Below are positions 47,466 to 61,810 of a stretch of DNA of 64,000 bases, one piece after another. Each line of letters starts with the position of its first letter. Position 1 is the stretch's first letter. A model generated the notes under the pieces. That model was not told the origin of the DNA and made no database searches. It saw only the letters and a list, made by a program, of their open reading frames with translations. Location: positions 5,647,001 through 5,711,000 of the forward strand of contig NC_092570.1 in the NCBI RefSeq assembly GCF_037975245.1, written 5' to 3'. The translations under genes and the position numbers were made by a program. Source of the stretch: Apostichopus japonicus. Lineage: Eukaryota; Echinodermata; Holothuroidea; Aspidochirotida; Stichopodidae.

Positions 47466-49789
47466 TAGGCAGTATGGATAACCCATATCTTCTACAGTAT
47501 ATGCCGGTATGTAAGCGTATTGAATATGTTGTATTAATCGTATTATACGACCCTACAGAAATACATATACGCACCGATCCATTTAATCGTCATGGGCTGG
47601 TTTTCATATAAAATGGGCGCCGATTATCGGGCTTGATTTACAGCTTTTAGTATACATCTGAGTCAAGTTAGGGGAGGAAGTTCTTGCAAATGAGCTGTAG
47701 TTTTATGGCCACTTCCGAAAGTCATTTCACTATGGATCGATAAATGGCCTAATTAAGCTTATTTGGTTTTTTATGACTTCGTAAGTGTCTGCCATAAAAT
47801 TAATGAGAGAAACTAATCAATACGTTCCATCCGAACTAATTTATCTCCATATATAGCTGTAGACGAGGATCTTTGTCTATACACATAAATGATGATTGTG
47901 TTTGTACTGTTTGGAGTTCGACGAAAGCAAGGCGAAGCAAGCAGTATCCGTGGCGAAGGTCAGATGTTGCCGGTTTTCGGCATTTTTTTTAAAGGTTTCA
48001 AAGGTTAGTATATACGTCTGTTTTTCAACCACGTTTGACCATAGACTGTCGCTTGCATGGAATAGTGTAGAAGGAGAAAATGGCGCAATGATGACGTATT
48101 TAAACAGCTTTCTGTGATTGGTCAAAGAATGCAGAACGATACTCGATGACAAAATGTGACATAATTAACACTGCTGAATGAGACTGGTTGTCAAGTCAAG
48201 TTCGTTCTTAATTTTTGTTTTCAAACTTAACGAGTATTGTTCAAAAATAAGATTTTAATCTTTAAAACAATACACTGTCCTCAACCTATTCATCAATTGA
48301 CGTTTATAATCAGGGGTAAGAGAGTGAATGGGGAGGGTAGAGGTGGCGTGCGGGGGGGGGGGATGGTGCTCGTGTCTATACCACTGTTTTTTGTCATATA
48401 AGGAAACCATAATGCCCATTGCAGAGTGAGAAGACACATGACCGACATAGGTCGCAACCAGTCTTTTGACGACCAAGCTTCCACAAAATGAATTACAAAA
48501 TACGAAATAATTAATTAGTTAAAATTGCATCCATACGATAGGTGACCAGTGGCATGTTGGATTAGCAATTTCATAAATTGAACACGACCAATTGTGATAA
48601 CAAATCTTGCTCACTGTTTTTGGAAAGAGGCGGAACTTTTATAAAAGGTAGGTCATTTTATTTAGGCCATCGTAAAGTAGGTTATATATACTTTGACTTG
48701 ATTGTATGAGATGTAAACATATACTTACTTCCTCGCAGATTTCAACTTATGATGTCATCATTGAGATATCGAAGTTTTGAAATTGACTTTTATTTCCAAA
48801 TTCCAAACATAAATATTATAAAACGAGATAGTAAAGGAGGAGGACCGAAGAGGTAGAATGTTTTAACAGTCCTCAGTTTTTTGTAAGAAGGAGGATGGTG
48901 GAGGGTGGGGGAGAGAGAAAAGAAGAGGACTGGAAGGACAAAGAACGAGGAAAACAGATTACAATACTAAAACACAGAAAAATACATTTACTTCGCATTT
49001 AAATGGAAAGATGGAATTTCGCCGTCTAAGTTATTTCAGATGCTGGCACAAGTGTTTGTGTGTAGCGTTGATGACGCAATTTTTTTCAAATTTTATACCA
49101 AAGCACGAGTACAACATTAAAGTACAATTTCCCTGGTATGAGCACGATACAGGGGAACAAGGTTCTAAGCGCGTGTGCGAGTACGAAATGTTGCATTAGT
49201 TGTTACACTATACTATTGAAAATGCCCGACTACAGATTCATGTCTGGCCAACAGGATACATTCAGCTATTTATCATATGGACAGACAGATACGATATAAA
49301 CAATTCGGTCAGTCAGTCAAGTCGTCTGGTAACTTCATTTTATAGCATTAGCATAAATGGGATAACACCACCTCTGATCAAAAGTGCCATTTAATGTTTA
49401 GGTTCATCTTAAAGAGGTAGTACTCCTCGTTTGATTACCACGATTTATAGACAATTTGATAACCGATCTCTTACATAAGACTTATGTTATGTGACTTCAT
49501 ATTGGTAAAGTGGCAGGGAATCGGGTTGAATGTATAGAAGTTATAGCTCTCAAAACAGATTATGATCTGATTTTTCTAACGCAGATGCCTATAGCTTAAA
49601 ATTCAATGCCAGTAAACTGTGTAAGTGCCAATGGTATACGTGATATGTTTAATAATACAAACATATGGCTATCTATATCAGAACTTCAGAACGGATATAA
49701 AACATTTAGGTCCAACAGGGCGTTATATACAAGATAGCTGCCCAGCTCATGCCTGAAAGACTTCTATAACAAGATAAATATATTGTAAC
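47466..49789. other. Intergenic stretch, nothing coding seen
   Basis: Contains a G tract near 48352-48362 and purine-rich sequence at 48830-48960. Open frames here are short and overlap on both strands; none was recognised. Confidence 0.6.
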
Positions 49790-50169
49790 CTATATATTGA
49801 TAAGCATACCGGTGCCTATATGCTGATAAGCATACCGGTGCCTATATGCTGATAAGCATACCGGTGCCTATATGTTGATAAGCATACAGGTGCATGTTGA
49901 TAAGCATACAGGTGCCTTTATCTTGATAAGTATACCGTTGCCTATATTTGATAAGCATACAGGTGCCTATATCTTGATAAGCATACCGGTGCCTATATGT
50001 TGATAAGCATACAGGTGCCTTTATGTTGATAAGCATACAAGTGCCTATATGTTGATGAGCATACAGGTGCCTATAAGTTGATAAGCATACAGGTGCCTTT
50101 ATGTTGATAAGCATACAGGTTCCTATATCTTGATAAGCATACCGGTGCCTATATGTTGATAAGGGTACC
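49790..50169 (+). repeat. 26-bp minisatellite, about 15 units
   Basis: The unit is close to GCCTATATGTTGATAAGCAT followed by ACAGGT or ACCGGT; some units are shortened. The 90-codon open frame on the minus strand is a by-product of the repeat. Confidence 0.95.
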
Positions 50170-50696
50170 GATTATATTTGTTATCAGACTTGTAGCGAGT
50201 CCGTTCTCGTAATCTAGGGTATATACCTGTACTTAACTGTTTAGTACGTACTTGTCCTTGTGGAGTTTGAACTCACCCTTGTGGCATTTCGAATAATGGT
50301 ATAGGTGCTAGTATTATACAAGAAGGCAGTCCATGGCGGTACAGATCATCACCTTCATCACTTTACTCTTGGCATGCTAATTTTGCTAAAAAGTTGGCCA
50401 TTTGTTTTCACGGTTGGCTGAACTTTACGAACATTCGGACTATAGGCAAATGACGTAATTACATGTTTCTGATAGTCTCAATAAATGTATCGTCAGTTAG
50501 ATGCAACGCTGTGTAATAAGTTGTAATACAAATATATAACAGCTGTAAATTTTGAAATATACCGATTTTGGACACTTGGTCAATGACGTTAACTGATCAC
50601 GTGGATAATAAATCTACTGAATATTCATAGTTACTCATCTAACGTGGATGAAACTTGGCGGGAAAACTGAACAACATCTTTATGTCAGTTGATACA

Positions 50697-51160
50697 ACAC
50701 ACGGACTTATGGTCTAAGAGGAGTTTGTGACACACTTTTTCGCACAATTTTGGCCAATTTGACCTTTGACCTCAATTGACCTTCGACCTTAAACACCTAA
50801 ATCTGCACTATTTTAAAATTCGTCTTATAATTCTCTACATATCGTGTGGTTGACTATAAGAAAATGGCTAAAAACCAACTTTTAGGTTTTAGTACTTTTG
50901 ACCTTAGACCTATGACGTCATCATTCACGCAGGCACAATATTACATGATCGGGCACCTATCCACCAACTTTGAACTTGATCCGCCTTACGGTTAAGGAGG
51001 AGTTAGCGACACACTTTTTTGCACAATTTTGGCCAATTTGACCTACGACCTACAATGACCTTTGACCCCGACCCAAAACACCTAAATCTGTCCTATTCGT
51101 CTCATCATTTTCTACATATCGTGTGGTTAATGCGTTTTTCCTACATGGTGACAAGTAGAA
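50697..51160 (+). repeat. 279-bp tandem repeat rich in TGACCT half-sites
   Basis: Unit 1 and part of unit 2 align with a 279-base offset (GACACACTTTTT at 50729 and 51008; CTACATATCGTGTGGTT in both). The unit holds clustered TGACCT motifs, including TGACCTTTGACCT at 50760-50772, the complement of a perfect DR1 nuclear-receptor site, and TGACCTTTGACCC at about 51057-51069. Confidence 0.85.
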
Positions 51161-51161
51161 A

Positions 51162-51895
51162 ATGGCTACTTGTACCCGTACTTTTGCCCATTCCAAGGAG
51201 CAACTCAACTTGTACCCGAATTTGCACCCATTCCAAGGGAAATTCTACTTACACCCGTACTTGTACCCATTCCAAGGGGGGGGGGGGACTCCATTTGTAC
51301 CCGTACTAACACCCATTCCAAGGGGGAACTCTACTTGTACCCATTCCAATAGGGAACTCTACTTGTACCCATTCCAGAAGGAACTCTACTTGTACCCGAA
51401 CTTACACCCATTCCAAGGGGGAACTCTACTTGTATACCCATTCCAATGGGGAACTCTACTTGTACCCGAACTTACACCCATTTCAAGAGGGAACTCTACT
51501 TGCACCCATTCCAAGGGGAACTCTACTTGTACCCGTACTTACACTCATTCCAAGGGGGAACTCTACTTGTACCCAAACTTGTACCCATTCCAGAAGGAAC
51601 TCTACTTGTATACCCGAACTTACACCCATTCCAAGGGGGAACTCTACTTGTATACCCATTCCAATGGGGAACTCTACTTGTACCCGAACTTACACCCATT
51701 TCAAGAGGGAACTCTACTTGCACCCATTCCAAGGGGAACTCTACTTGTACCCGTACTTACACTCATTCCAAGGGGGAACTCTACTTGTACCCGAACTTGT
51801 ACCCATTCCAAGAAGGAACTCTACTTGTACCCGTACTTACACTCATTCCAAGAAGGAACTCTACTTGTACCCGTACTTGTACCCATTTCATAGGT
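51162..51895 (+). repeat. Minisatellite with a 218-bp higher-order repeat
   Basis: Long (~41 bp) and short (~28 bp) units built from GGGAACTCTACTTGTACCC, (GAACTTACACCC) and ATTCCAAG. A set of several units repeats as a block at an offset of 218 bases (about 51448 and 51666). All three forward frames are open over most of it because the units lack stops, giving Tyr/Leu/Pro-rich products up to 243 codons that I do not regard as genes. Confidence 0.93.
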
Positions 51896-54689
51896 CATAT
51901 TTGTACTCTTGCTCGTACTCAAGTCTGATGATTTATCATACTTTATTGGGAAGTCAATCACTAGTTAATTGTATCTGTACAAGTCGAAAAGAAGAAATAC
52001 TTCACGCATGCGTATCTGCAGGTGAATATTATATAGTTACTATATTGTGTCAGGTGACCGGAAATGGAATATATGTTCCCTATATAGTCATTGAACATCA
52101 TCAGCGGAACGTAAACAGTTGATTTAAGTCACTGTAGTTGCTTATAATACTATCTCTATCTGATCGGCTGTAAAGAAATAAATAATCGTTGAAAAATTTT
52201 AATATAACTAATTTATTGACCTTACAGCTTCCTAAATCGTGCAACTTTAAGCTGTCTGTAGATCAAATAAAAAGTCTAAGGTTGAAATAGGTGGATGTGA
52301 TTTATGTTTGTCCATTTCGAAGTGAAATCTGTCTTCGTTAATGTTTAAACCATGTTAGAGTGCGTTTGATGGCTATAATGGGGTTGGGCCTCAACTACAG
52401 ACGGTTTTAATTATTCAGCAGTCATTAAGTGGTATACTCGGCAGTAGAGAGGTTACAAATGTTGTGACGGGTGCTAGAGATGGGAAAGTATATAACACAA
52501 GCAGGATATCTGTTTTAGCAAGCTTTGATGAATGGGGTTCTAAGAAGGGTGAGTTGAACATTACGAGAAACGTTGAAGATCTGTTAAACTTAAGCAACCA
52601 AGTGGATAAGGGTTTATGTAACGATTAAACAGAACAAAGCTTAAGGCAAGTCACTACTTTATCATACAAAGCAAATAGTAAAAAAAAAACAATTAAATAT
52701 TAAATAAATAAAAAACATAATGAAAGAGAAAAACGAAGAGAGAGAAAAGGGATAAAATGAACAAAATTTAAAGGTACTAAATAAATAATTCACAAAAAAA
52801 TCAGCAATAATTTCACTTGTTCGACTACAAAACTTGAAAGAGCCGAGTTTTTCATTGACCTCAATTGTCTATAAAATTTTGCATCTTTCTAAAAAAAAAG
52901 AAACTTCTTTCAATTGAGATTTTAATGTTCAGTATAGTGTTTCCTTGGCAAGATCTCACGTAATGATCTCTGTGTTAGATGAAATAGTCCAGCCACTAAT
53001 ATCGATCAGCCGCAGATGTTGGAAAGGTCACCCCACCCCCCCCCCCCACCGAAAGAAAAATAAATAAATTAAAGAGTCTAAGAATATGGATCGAGAGCAG
53101 TGCACGTTTTTATTTAACGGTCTGCAACATATCAAAACTACTTGTGCGAATAAAGTTACCTTATAATTTAAAATTTGAAAGGGAAAAAATACCTCATACA
53201 GCTTCCTTTTTTTTTAAATTCAAACCAAATTAGCAGCTTATTTGCTCTACAATTGAAGGGAAATGTTGATATTCCTGGAAATCTAATTTAATACAGCGAC
53301 GTTTAAATATACAGTATTACGTCATACATTAATAGACACACACACAACACACACGTACATGTTTTCACATGTTAGCCATCTTGATATTTTATATCCTTTT
53401 CCATCAATAAACGACGTTGCTATGGAGATATGTAGTGATATGTGATAAGGAAACAATGACCTCTCTGTACATACAACATTCCGCACGTCCATGGTTTGGT
53501 AATTACAAACCCAATGTAATGTATTTACATTCTCAATTAGGATAAACATGGAACGTTTGATTGCCTATGGCATTCATTGGTAATGATGGAAACATAACGA
53601 GAAAAAAGTTTTAATAGTGTATTCAAAAGTCTGAGCTTTTCTCTCAAAGAAATATGTAACACATCCTTTTGTGTGTAAAACGAAGCACGTTGAATCAATT
53701 CCAGTCTTCGTGGCTTCTTTCGTTGTTAAAAGATAAAGAAGTTGAAATTTATTCATCTTATGTGGACGAGTTATAGGCAACGAGCAATAAGCTGTGACGT
53801 CATATACATGAACTGCAAAATAACAACAATTGCTTCCGTGTTAGAAAGTGGTATAAAAATGCAACCTGAGATGCTACGAGTGTTTTTGAATGGTCTACGA
53901 AATATAAAACTGAATTGTTTTTTATATCAAATATTAAAGTTAAATTTTGTGCCTAAAGTCACCTCTTAACTAAATTTTCTTCCTTTCAAACTTTCTGTAA
54001 TATCTCATATTTTTAAAGATATGCAATTATATCCCCGCACACATGCACGAGGAAAAGAATAAACTGACGAAACATCATTTTCACACTATTCAGGACCATA
54101 ACACCAGGGTGTGTGTGAGCAGGGGGGAGGGTGGGGAGAAGGGGAAAGGGGGCACATGAACCAGTCTTCCTCCAAATGGCTTTATTACACCATAGCAACA
54201 TTTAAACTTGTACTACAGAAATGTAGTTTAAGGAAATGATAACACCATTTTGCATCTAAGCCCTCCCGTAATCATTACCCGAGTAACAGTATCCCTTTCA
54301 ACCGCCTCCTCTTTGATCCCTCCCAGGCACAGACATCAGCCAACGTTTATGTCCCCAACCAACCAGCCCCCCCCCCCCCCCCAACATAGAAAGTCTATTT
54401 TTTGCTACGAAATCCCAAATTTGTTAATAATGACTTCCACGTTTCAACTGGCATAACAGTTAATATCACAAGTAGTGTATTTGGCCATACGTTTTATACC
54501 TTTAGAAAAGTGTATGCGGATAAGATAGTATAACACAACCAGAAATTACACCCTCTGAAAATTAGCCAAATGACAATTTTTTAAGCAATAAATCACTTCA
54601 TCTTTTTTTCTTCTGCTTGAGAATGATTGTCTCTTTTCAAAGAGTAGTCTATAAAAAACGACAAAATTTGGCAATGAAATGTTAATACC

Positions 54690-54892
54690 AGATGTGTTTA
54701 ATTTCCAGAGGTGTGATACATTTGGATGCCTGGAGGCCTAAGGTTTCACTGAGAGAAACTTCTGAAATGATAAGCCATCTCACATCTATACGAGACAATT
54801 CAAGATCTGTTTTCCTCGAGATGCTGTCGTTGAGTTTCACAAGGTTGAAGGTCAGGGCTTGTCGGAGCCTTTCCGTTTCTATGTTTCTTCAA
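54690..54892 (-). other. Doubtful coding-like segment
   Basis: On the minus strand an open frame without a start codon reads NIETERLRQALTFNLVKLND and LSRIDVRWLIISEVSLSETL, with an amphipathic pattern, ending at TAA. The plus strand is open for 67 codons across the same bases. No family recognised; chance is a real alternative. Confidence 0.15.
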
Positions 54893-54932
54893 TGAACAAT
54901 CAAACGGTTTATTCCGAAGGGTGTTTCGAGAC

Positions 54933-54950
54933 GGGGGGGGGGGGGGGGGG
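54933..54950 (+). repeat. 18-G homopolymer
   Basis: Longest of many G or C runs of 8 or more bases in the window, such as 8519-8530, 22709-22720 and 36101-36117. Confidence 0.95.
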
Positions 54951-55541
54951 AGGATAAATATACGGTTAGGTAACTAAACTAGATATAAAACAAGAAGTAA
55001 TTGGAAGTTACACGCAGAAAAAGTAATATAGAATATTGTCTCGTCGTGCGGTAATCCTAAACGATGTTTTAAAATTATTATTTATTATTATTCATTTAAA
55101 ATAAAATACAACTTGAAGATGGAGAGGAAGAAGGAATCTTGGATAACACATACAGTCGCCCTTTTTATAACGTTGGGAATACAGAACAGTAATCAGGGGG
55201 GGGGGGGCAGAGGGGGTTACTGTCAGGGTTTGGAGTTAATTAGGGTCCCGTAGAAGTATGAAGAACTTCCATATGGACCGGATCTTGTTCACGTCGCCAA
55301 TGGCCGTAACCATATAATGCTACAAGCAGTGCCCTCTATATGATCCTTCTACATACACTAACAGACAAAGCCCGTCCCATCATCGTAAAAAAAAATTAAA
55401 AAAAACGTACTTTATTGGACTGAGAATGTTACAGTCATTTAGGTAATTGCGCCCTACCTCCATATAAGAAACTAATGTGTATAGCAAGTATAGTGTGAAG
55501 GATATATAATATTAATAAAGATCAACACACCAGAAAAAAAT

Positions 55542-55588
55542 CCACTTTCACGACCGGTTTCGTCCTTTTGAGACTCATTATGCGAAGG
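55542..55588 (-). ncRNA. Degenerate type I hammerhead ribozyme motif
   Basis: The minus strand reads TTCGC-ATAATGA-GTCTCAAAAGGAC-GAAA-CCGGTC-GTGAA. This has the hammerhead layout: a 5-bp stem I (TTCGC with GTGAA, one G-U), stem II GTCT/GGAC with loop CAAAA, the GAAA box, a very short stem III, and the GTC cleavage triplet at 55552-55554. The first core box is ATAATGA instead of CTGATGA, with two core changes including the essential G5, so this copy is probably inactive. Such minimal stem III hammerheads are known from animal Penelope-like elements and retrozymes. Confidence 0.65.
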
Positions 55589-56566
55589 TAGGAATCGAAA
55601 TCCCGGACCATTGTGTCACACTGTACAATGATAACACTTGGGTAATTCGCCCCCATTGATAGTTATACAAAGCCCGTTTATACGCATTCCCACCAGCAGA
55701 ATCACCGTGGTCGGACTTCGGTCCTTCAGCCCAAAGCGTTATATACCCTTCTTTTCAGTAAACTCTCCGATAGAAGGAAGTAGAGGGCGCTATGTGAGCT
55801 ACTTTACTGAAACGTTGTCGCATAGACATACTCAGTTGCAGAAGCTACTTTCGATAATTTTGATACCGTCATTCGGTAATTTAAATCACAGCATTTCATT
55901 TCAATATAATGCAGCTAGTCAAATCTTATTTGGAAAGTAAAAGGTCTAGTTTTGAATTGTTGCTTATTTGTTCATTGTATAGATGTGTTTAGTGTTAATA
56001 TGTTACGTGTCCGAGTGACTAAATGTTCAGAGTCGGAATGACGCTATTCCTTACTCGATATAAAGTTCACATTTACTTTCAGTAAGTCCATACTGCATCA
56101 TAATTTCAAAGACTGACAATTCACTCTTTGAGAGTGCTGCAGGATGACCGCTCTCTAATTGATTGGAAATCACTCTTTGATAAGAGTGACTCATTTCCAT
56201 TAAGCTCTAACATAAAGTGAATGCTTTCTATCTATGGAGCTATAAATTGATCAATAAATATCTATTGATAAATCTATATATATGATTAATTATCTATGTA
56301 TGATCCATATATAGATCATATAGATATCTATAGATCTATAAATTAGGACATATATCGGAAAAACAGAGATATGATTTTATTTCTTTGGCATACCAATCAT
56401 ACTGTTCACACTATCAGCTTTTAAAGCACTTCAGACTTTTGAAAGTACGGAATGCAACTACGTAAAAATGTAAACATGTCGTAAATTCTGAGAGAAAGAT
56501 TAAACTACGCTCAACCAAAGCGAGCAGGTAATATATCAAACAGTTGCGTAAACTGTAGAAGTTTAC

Positions 56567-56570
<4 letters not shown>
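55589..56570. other. Intergenic stretch beside the hammerhead motif
   Basis: A 100-codon plus-strand frame (55638-55940) matches nothing I know. CTATAGATCTATA-type palindromes occur at 56235-56345. No gene recognised. Confidence 0.55.
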
Positions 56571-56618
<48 letters not shown>

Positions 56619-56670
56619 TATATATAGATATATATATATTTATATATATGTTTATATATATGTTTATATA

Positions 56671-56709
<39 letters not shown>

Positions 56710-56748
56710 TTTATATATATATATATTATATTTATATGTATATGAAAT
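56571..56748 (+). repeat. AT microsatellite
   Basis: (TA)n with GATA and GTTTATATA interruptions. Confidence 0.95.
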
Positions 56749-59283
<2,535 letters not shown>

Positions 59284-59425
59284 AGGTACATATAGTGACA
59301 ATAACAGCTTTAGTATAGGCTAAGCTCAGCACATCTGCTATTGAAGCGTGTTAGGCCAGCATTTTTGGCTGTTGCTGGTATTGAAAAGTAAAAAGTTTTC
59401 ACAATACGTTTCATGTATGACATCA

Positions 59426-59442
59426 CTATATATATATATTTA

Positions 59443-59488
<46 letters not shown>

Positions 59489-59499
59489 TATAGTATATA

Positions 59500-59535
<36 letters not shown>

Positions 59536-59541
59536 ATATCT

Positions 59542-59620
<79 letters not shown>
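59426..59620 (+). repeat. AT microsatellite
   Basis: (TA)n with TTTATTTATTTA and (CTATAT)n segments. Confidence 0.95.
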
Positions 59621-59621
<1 letters not shown>

Positions 59622-60097
59622 TACGTTGCTACTTCTGAAATTAGTTTTAAATAATTAAGTAAGTGATCTGTGACGTCATTGTCATATCATACAACGGCTT
59701 TGTACCTTTTTATATTTTATTTCTAATAGAAATGTGAAAACATTATACATGTTAACGTGCTTATTAAAGCATTCAACATTCAAGGTAGATTCCATTTACG
59801 TTTTTGGACGAACATTATGTTCACACTGTGAATAAATCATTCGTTATCTTAACGAAACACAAAGACGTTTCAGCACAATTTCAAGGCTGACGGGAAACCC
59901 TCTACTGTTGCCAAATCGCAATGCTTCAAAAAGAAAATAACTTTTAAGAAGGAATTAAGTATAGAAATGGAAACAATTTTTACCTATTGAGGAACAAACA
60001 TTGCAAGAATTTATTTTGAAACAGTCAATGGTTGTCACCTCTTCAAAGGAGCAAGGACGGGGAGAGGGAGGGGGGAAGGGGAGGCTAACTTGTCTAA

Positions 60098-60099
<2 letters not shown>

Positions 60100-60151
<52 letters not shown>
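60100..60151 (+). repeat. AT microsatellite
   Basis: Pure (AT)n tract of about 50 bases. Confidence 0.95.
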
Positions 60152-60153
<2 letters not shown>

Positions 60154-60333
60154 CGCATGCTTTAAACAATGAATACATGATTTTATAGCCGTTCCTTCAT
60201 AAGGTATCGGCATGATTATGTACTTTACTCTAGGTTTTTTTTGGTGGGGAGGGGGAGGAGGGAGCTTGGGGGGGGGGGGGGGTATGCGGTAGCGCAAAGT
60301 GCAAGAAGTAGGTTAATAACTGTTCCTTATATA

Positions 60334-60595
60334 CAGGCGCGGATCTAGCTGGGGTGTGGAGGTATACACCCTTCTTTTCATGCCCAAACATTTAAAAGTT
60401 AAAAGTTACTTATTAACTTGCGCGTATAGACCCTATTATTGTAGTTCTAATTTATAGCATAAAGATTGACCCAGAATGCACCATTCCACATCTACAATTC
60501 GATTTTGTTCTCCGTGGGAGGTCCTCCTCCTACAAGGGAGGCGGCTTCAACTTAACCACGTCCCACTCATTTTCAAAATCCTGGATCCGGCCCTG
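60334..60595. mobile_element. Short TIR element (CAGGCGCGGATCTAG type), 262 bp
   Basis: Left end CAGGCGCGGATCTAG and right end CTGGATCCGGCCCTG are inverted with three mismatches over 15 bases. Ends of the form CAGGGGCGGATCCAG are common in non-autonomous DNA elements of many animals. A TATA flank is present on both sides but offset by one base on the right, so the target duplication is unproven. No transposase. Confidence 0.6.
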
Positions 60596-61663
60596 GTATA
60601 AAATACTGAAATGTATTGTACGACCTTTTTTGACGTTTCCAAGCGGGTTGTATGCCTATTCATTGCCTCGCCAGTGATAGACTGTGTCAACTTAAGACGT
60701 AAATTCCTTTTATGTCAACTATAGGCTAGGCTACCTACATCCATTATGATAGTGTGGTAGGCTTATCTAAAAGTGCTGGTGTTTTATCTTGCGCACCAAA
60801 AGATCAGTTTTTGTCAAGTTTAAATACAAGAAACAAGAATATAGTTTGTTTTCGAGTATTTCATATATATCAATCGATAAATTTAACAAAATAGCTTTGA
60901 TGGTTGATTAATTTACGAACGAAGAAAGAAAGAAATGGAATTAAGCCATCGACTCTAATTTTTCTTGTAGTTACACAAGGAAAGTGAAAGAACCTCTTTC
61001 TTTTATCCTTTACGAGGACAAAATCTTCCCTCTTATTACGCCTATGTAAAGTCCCCCCTCTAAGTAATGTTATGGTCGTGAATGGACAAAGTTCATGCAC
61101 TGCCTGCAGTGCATCACATAATGATACTTGTATATCATACACAGTCTATAATGTGCAAGATATCTTCGAAAACATGTAGGTATGTAAGGCTTCTGCTATA
61201 TGCTAAATTATGTTACAACTATACTGTCAGATACGCTGTGTGTGGGAGTGTACATCTCGGACTTTTAAACCCCAAAATTGTTTTAAACAAAGTATTTGTA
61301 GTTATTGGCACAAACCAGCGCGTAGGCCTAACTAAAGACCTAACGCATGGCCTATATATGACGAAGAACGCACCGTTTCACGTCTAAATTTTGTCGGGGG
61401 TGGGGGAGGTGGGGGCCAAGAGGACCCGCTACATGATATTCGGCCTCTACGATCACAGGATTACAACCCCTGCATTGTAACATCCAAGTATCCGCCCTGA
61501 AGGTTTCCGAGACGTGACATTGTATGTAAATTGATGTTTAACTGTAATGTAATGTTCACAATGTACATGCACCCTACCGTGACTCCAAGCAAAGAATTAT
61601 ATAATCAGACACTATGAGTGGTATTGGATGTGTAATATGCACTGATCTCTGGTTTTAATGTTA

Positions 61664-61674
61664 TATATATATAT

Positions 61675-61713
<39 letters not shown>

Positions 61714-61743
61714 TATATATATATATATATATATATATATGTT

Positions 61744-61789
<46 letters not shown>

Positions 61790-61810
61790 TATATATATAT
61801 ATATGATATA
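61664..61810 (+). repeat. AT microsatellite with GTTTATATA spacing
   Basis: (TA)n blocks punctuated by three GTTTATA units. Confidence 0.95.

Larger units (their letters stand above)
51896..55541. other. Intergenic stretch with low-complexity tracts
   Basis: Includes A-rich sequence at 52680-52800, C tracts near 53035 and 54369, and an 18-G run at 54933-54950. One doubtful coding-like segment (54690-54892) is listed separately. Nothing else was recognised. Confidence 0.6.

Noticed and set aside
49842-50114. 90-codon minus-strand frame
   Set aside because: Pure translation of the 26-bp minisatellite.
51162-52122. Overlapping plus-strand frames of 160-243 codons
   Set aside because: All arise from the stop-free minisatellite unit; three frames are open at once and no start context or domain is present.
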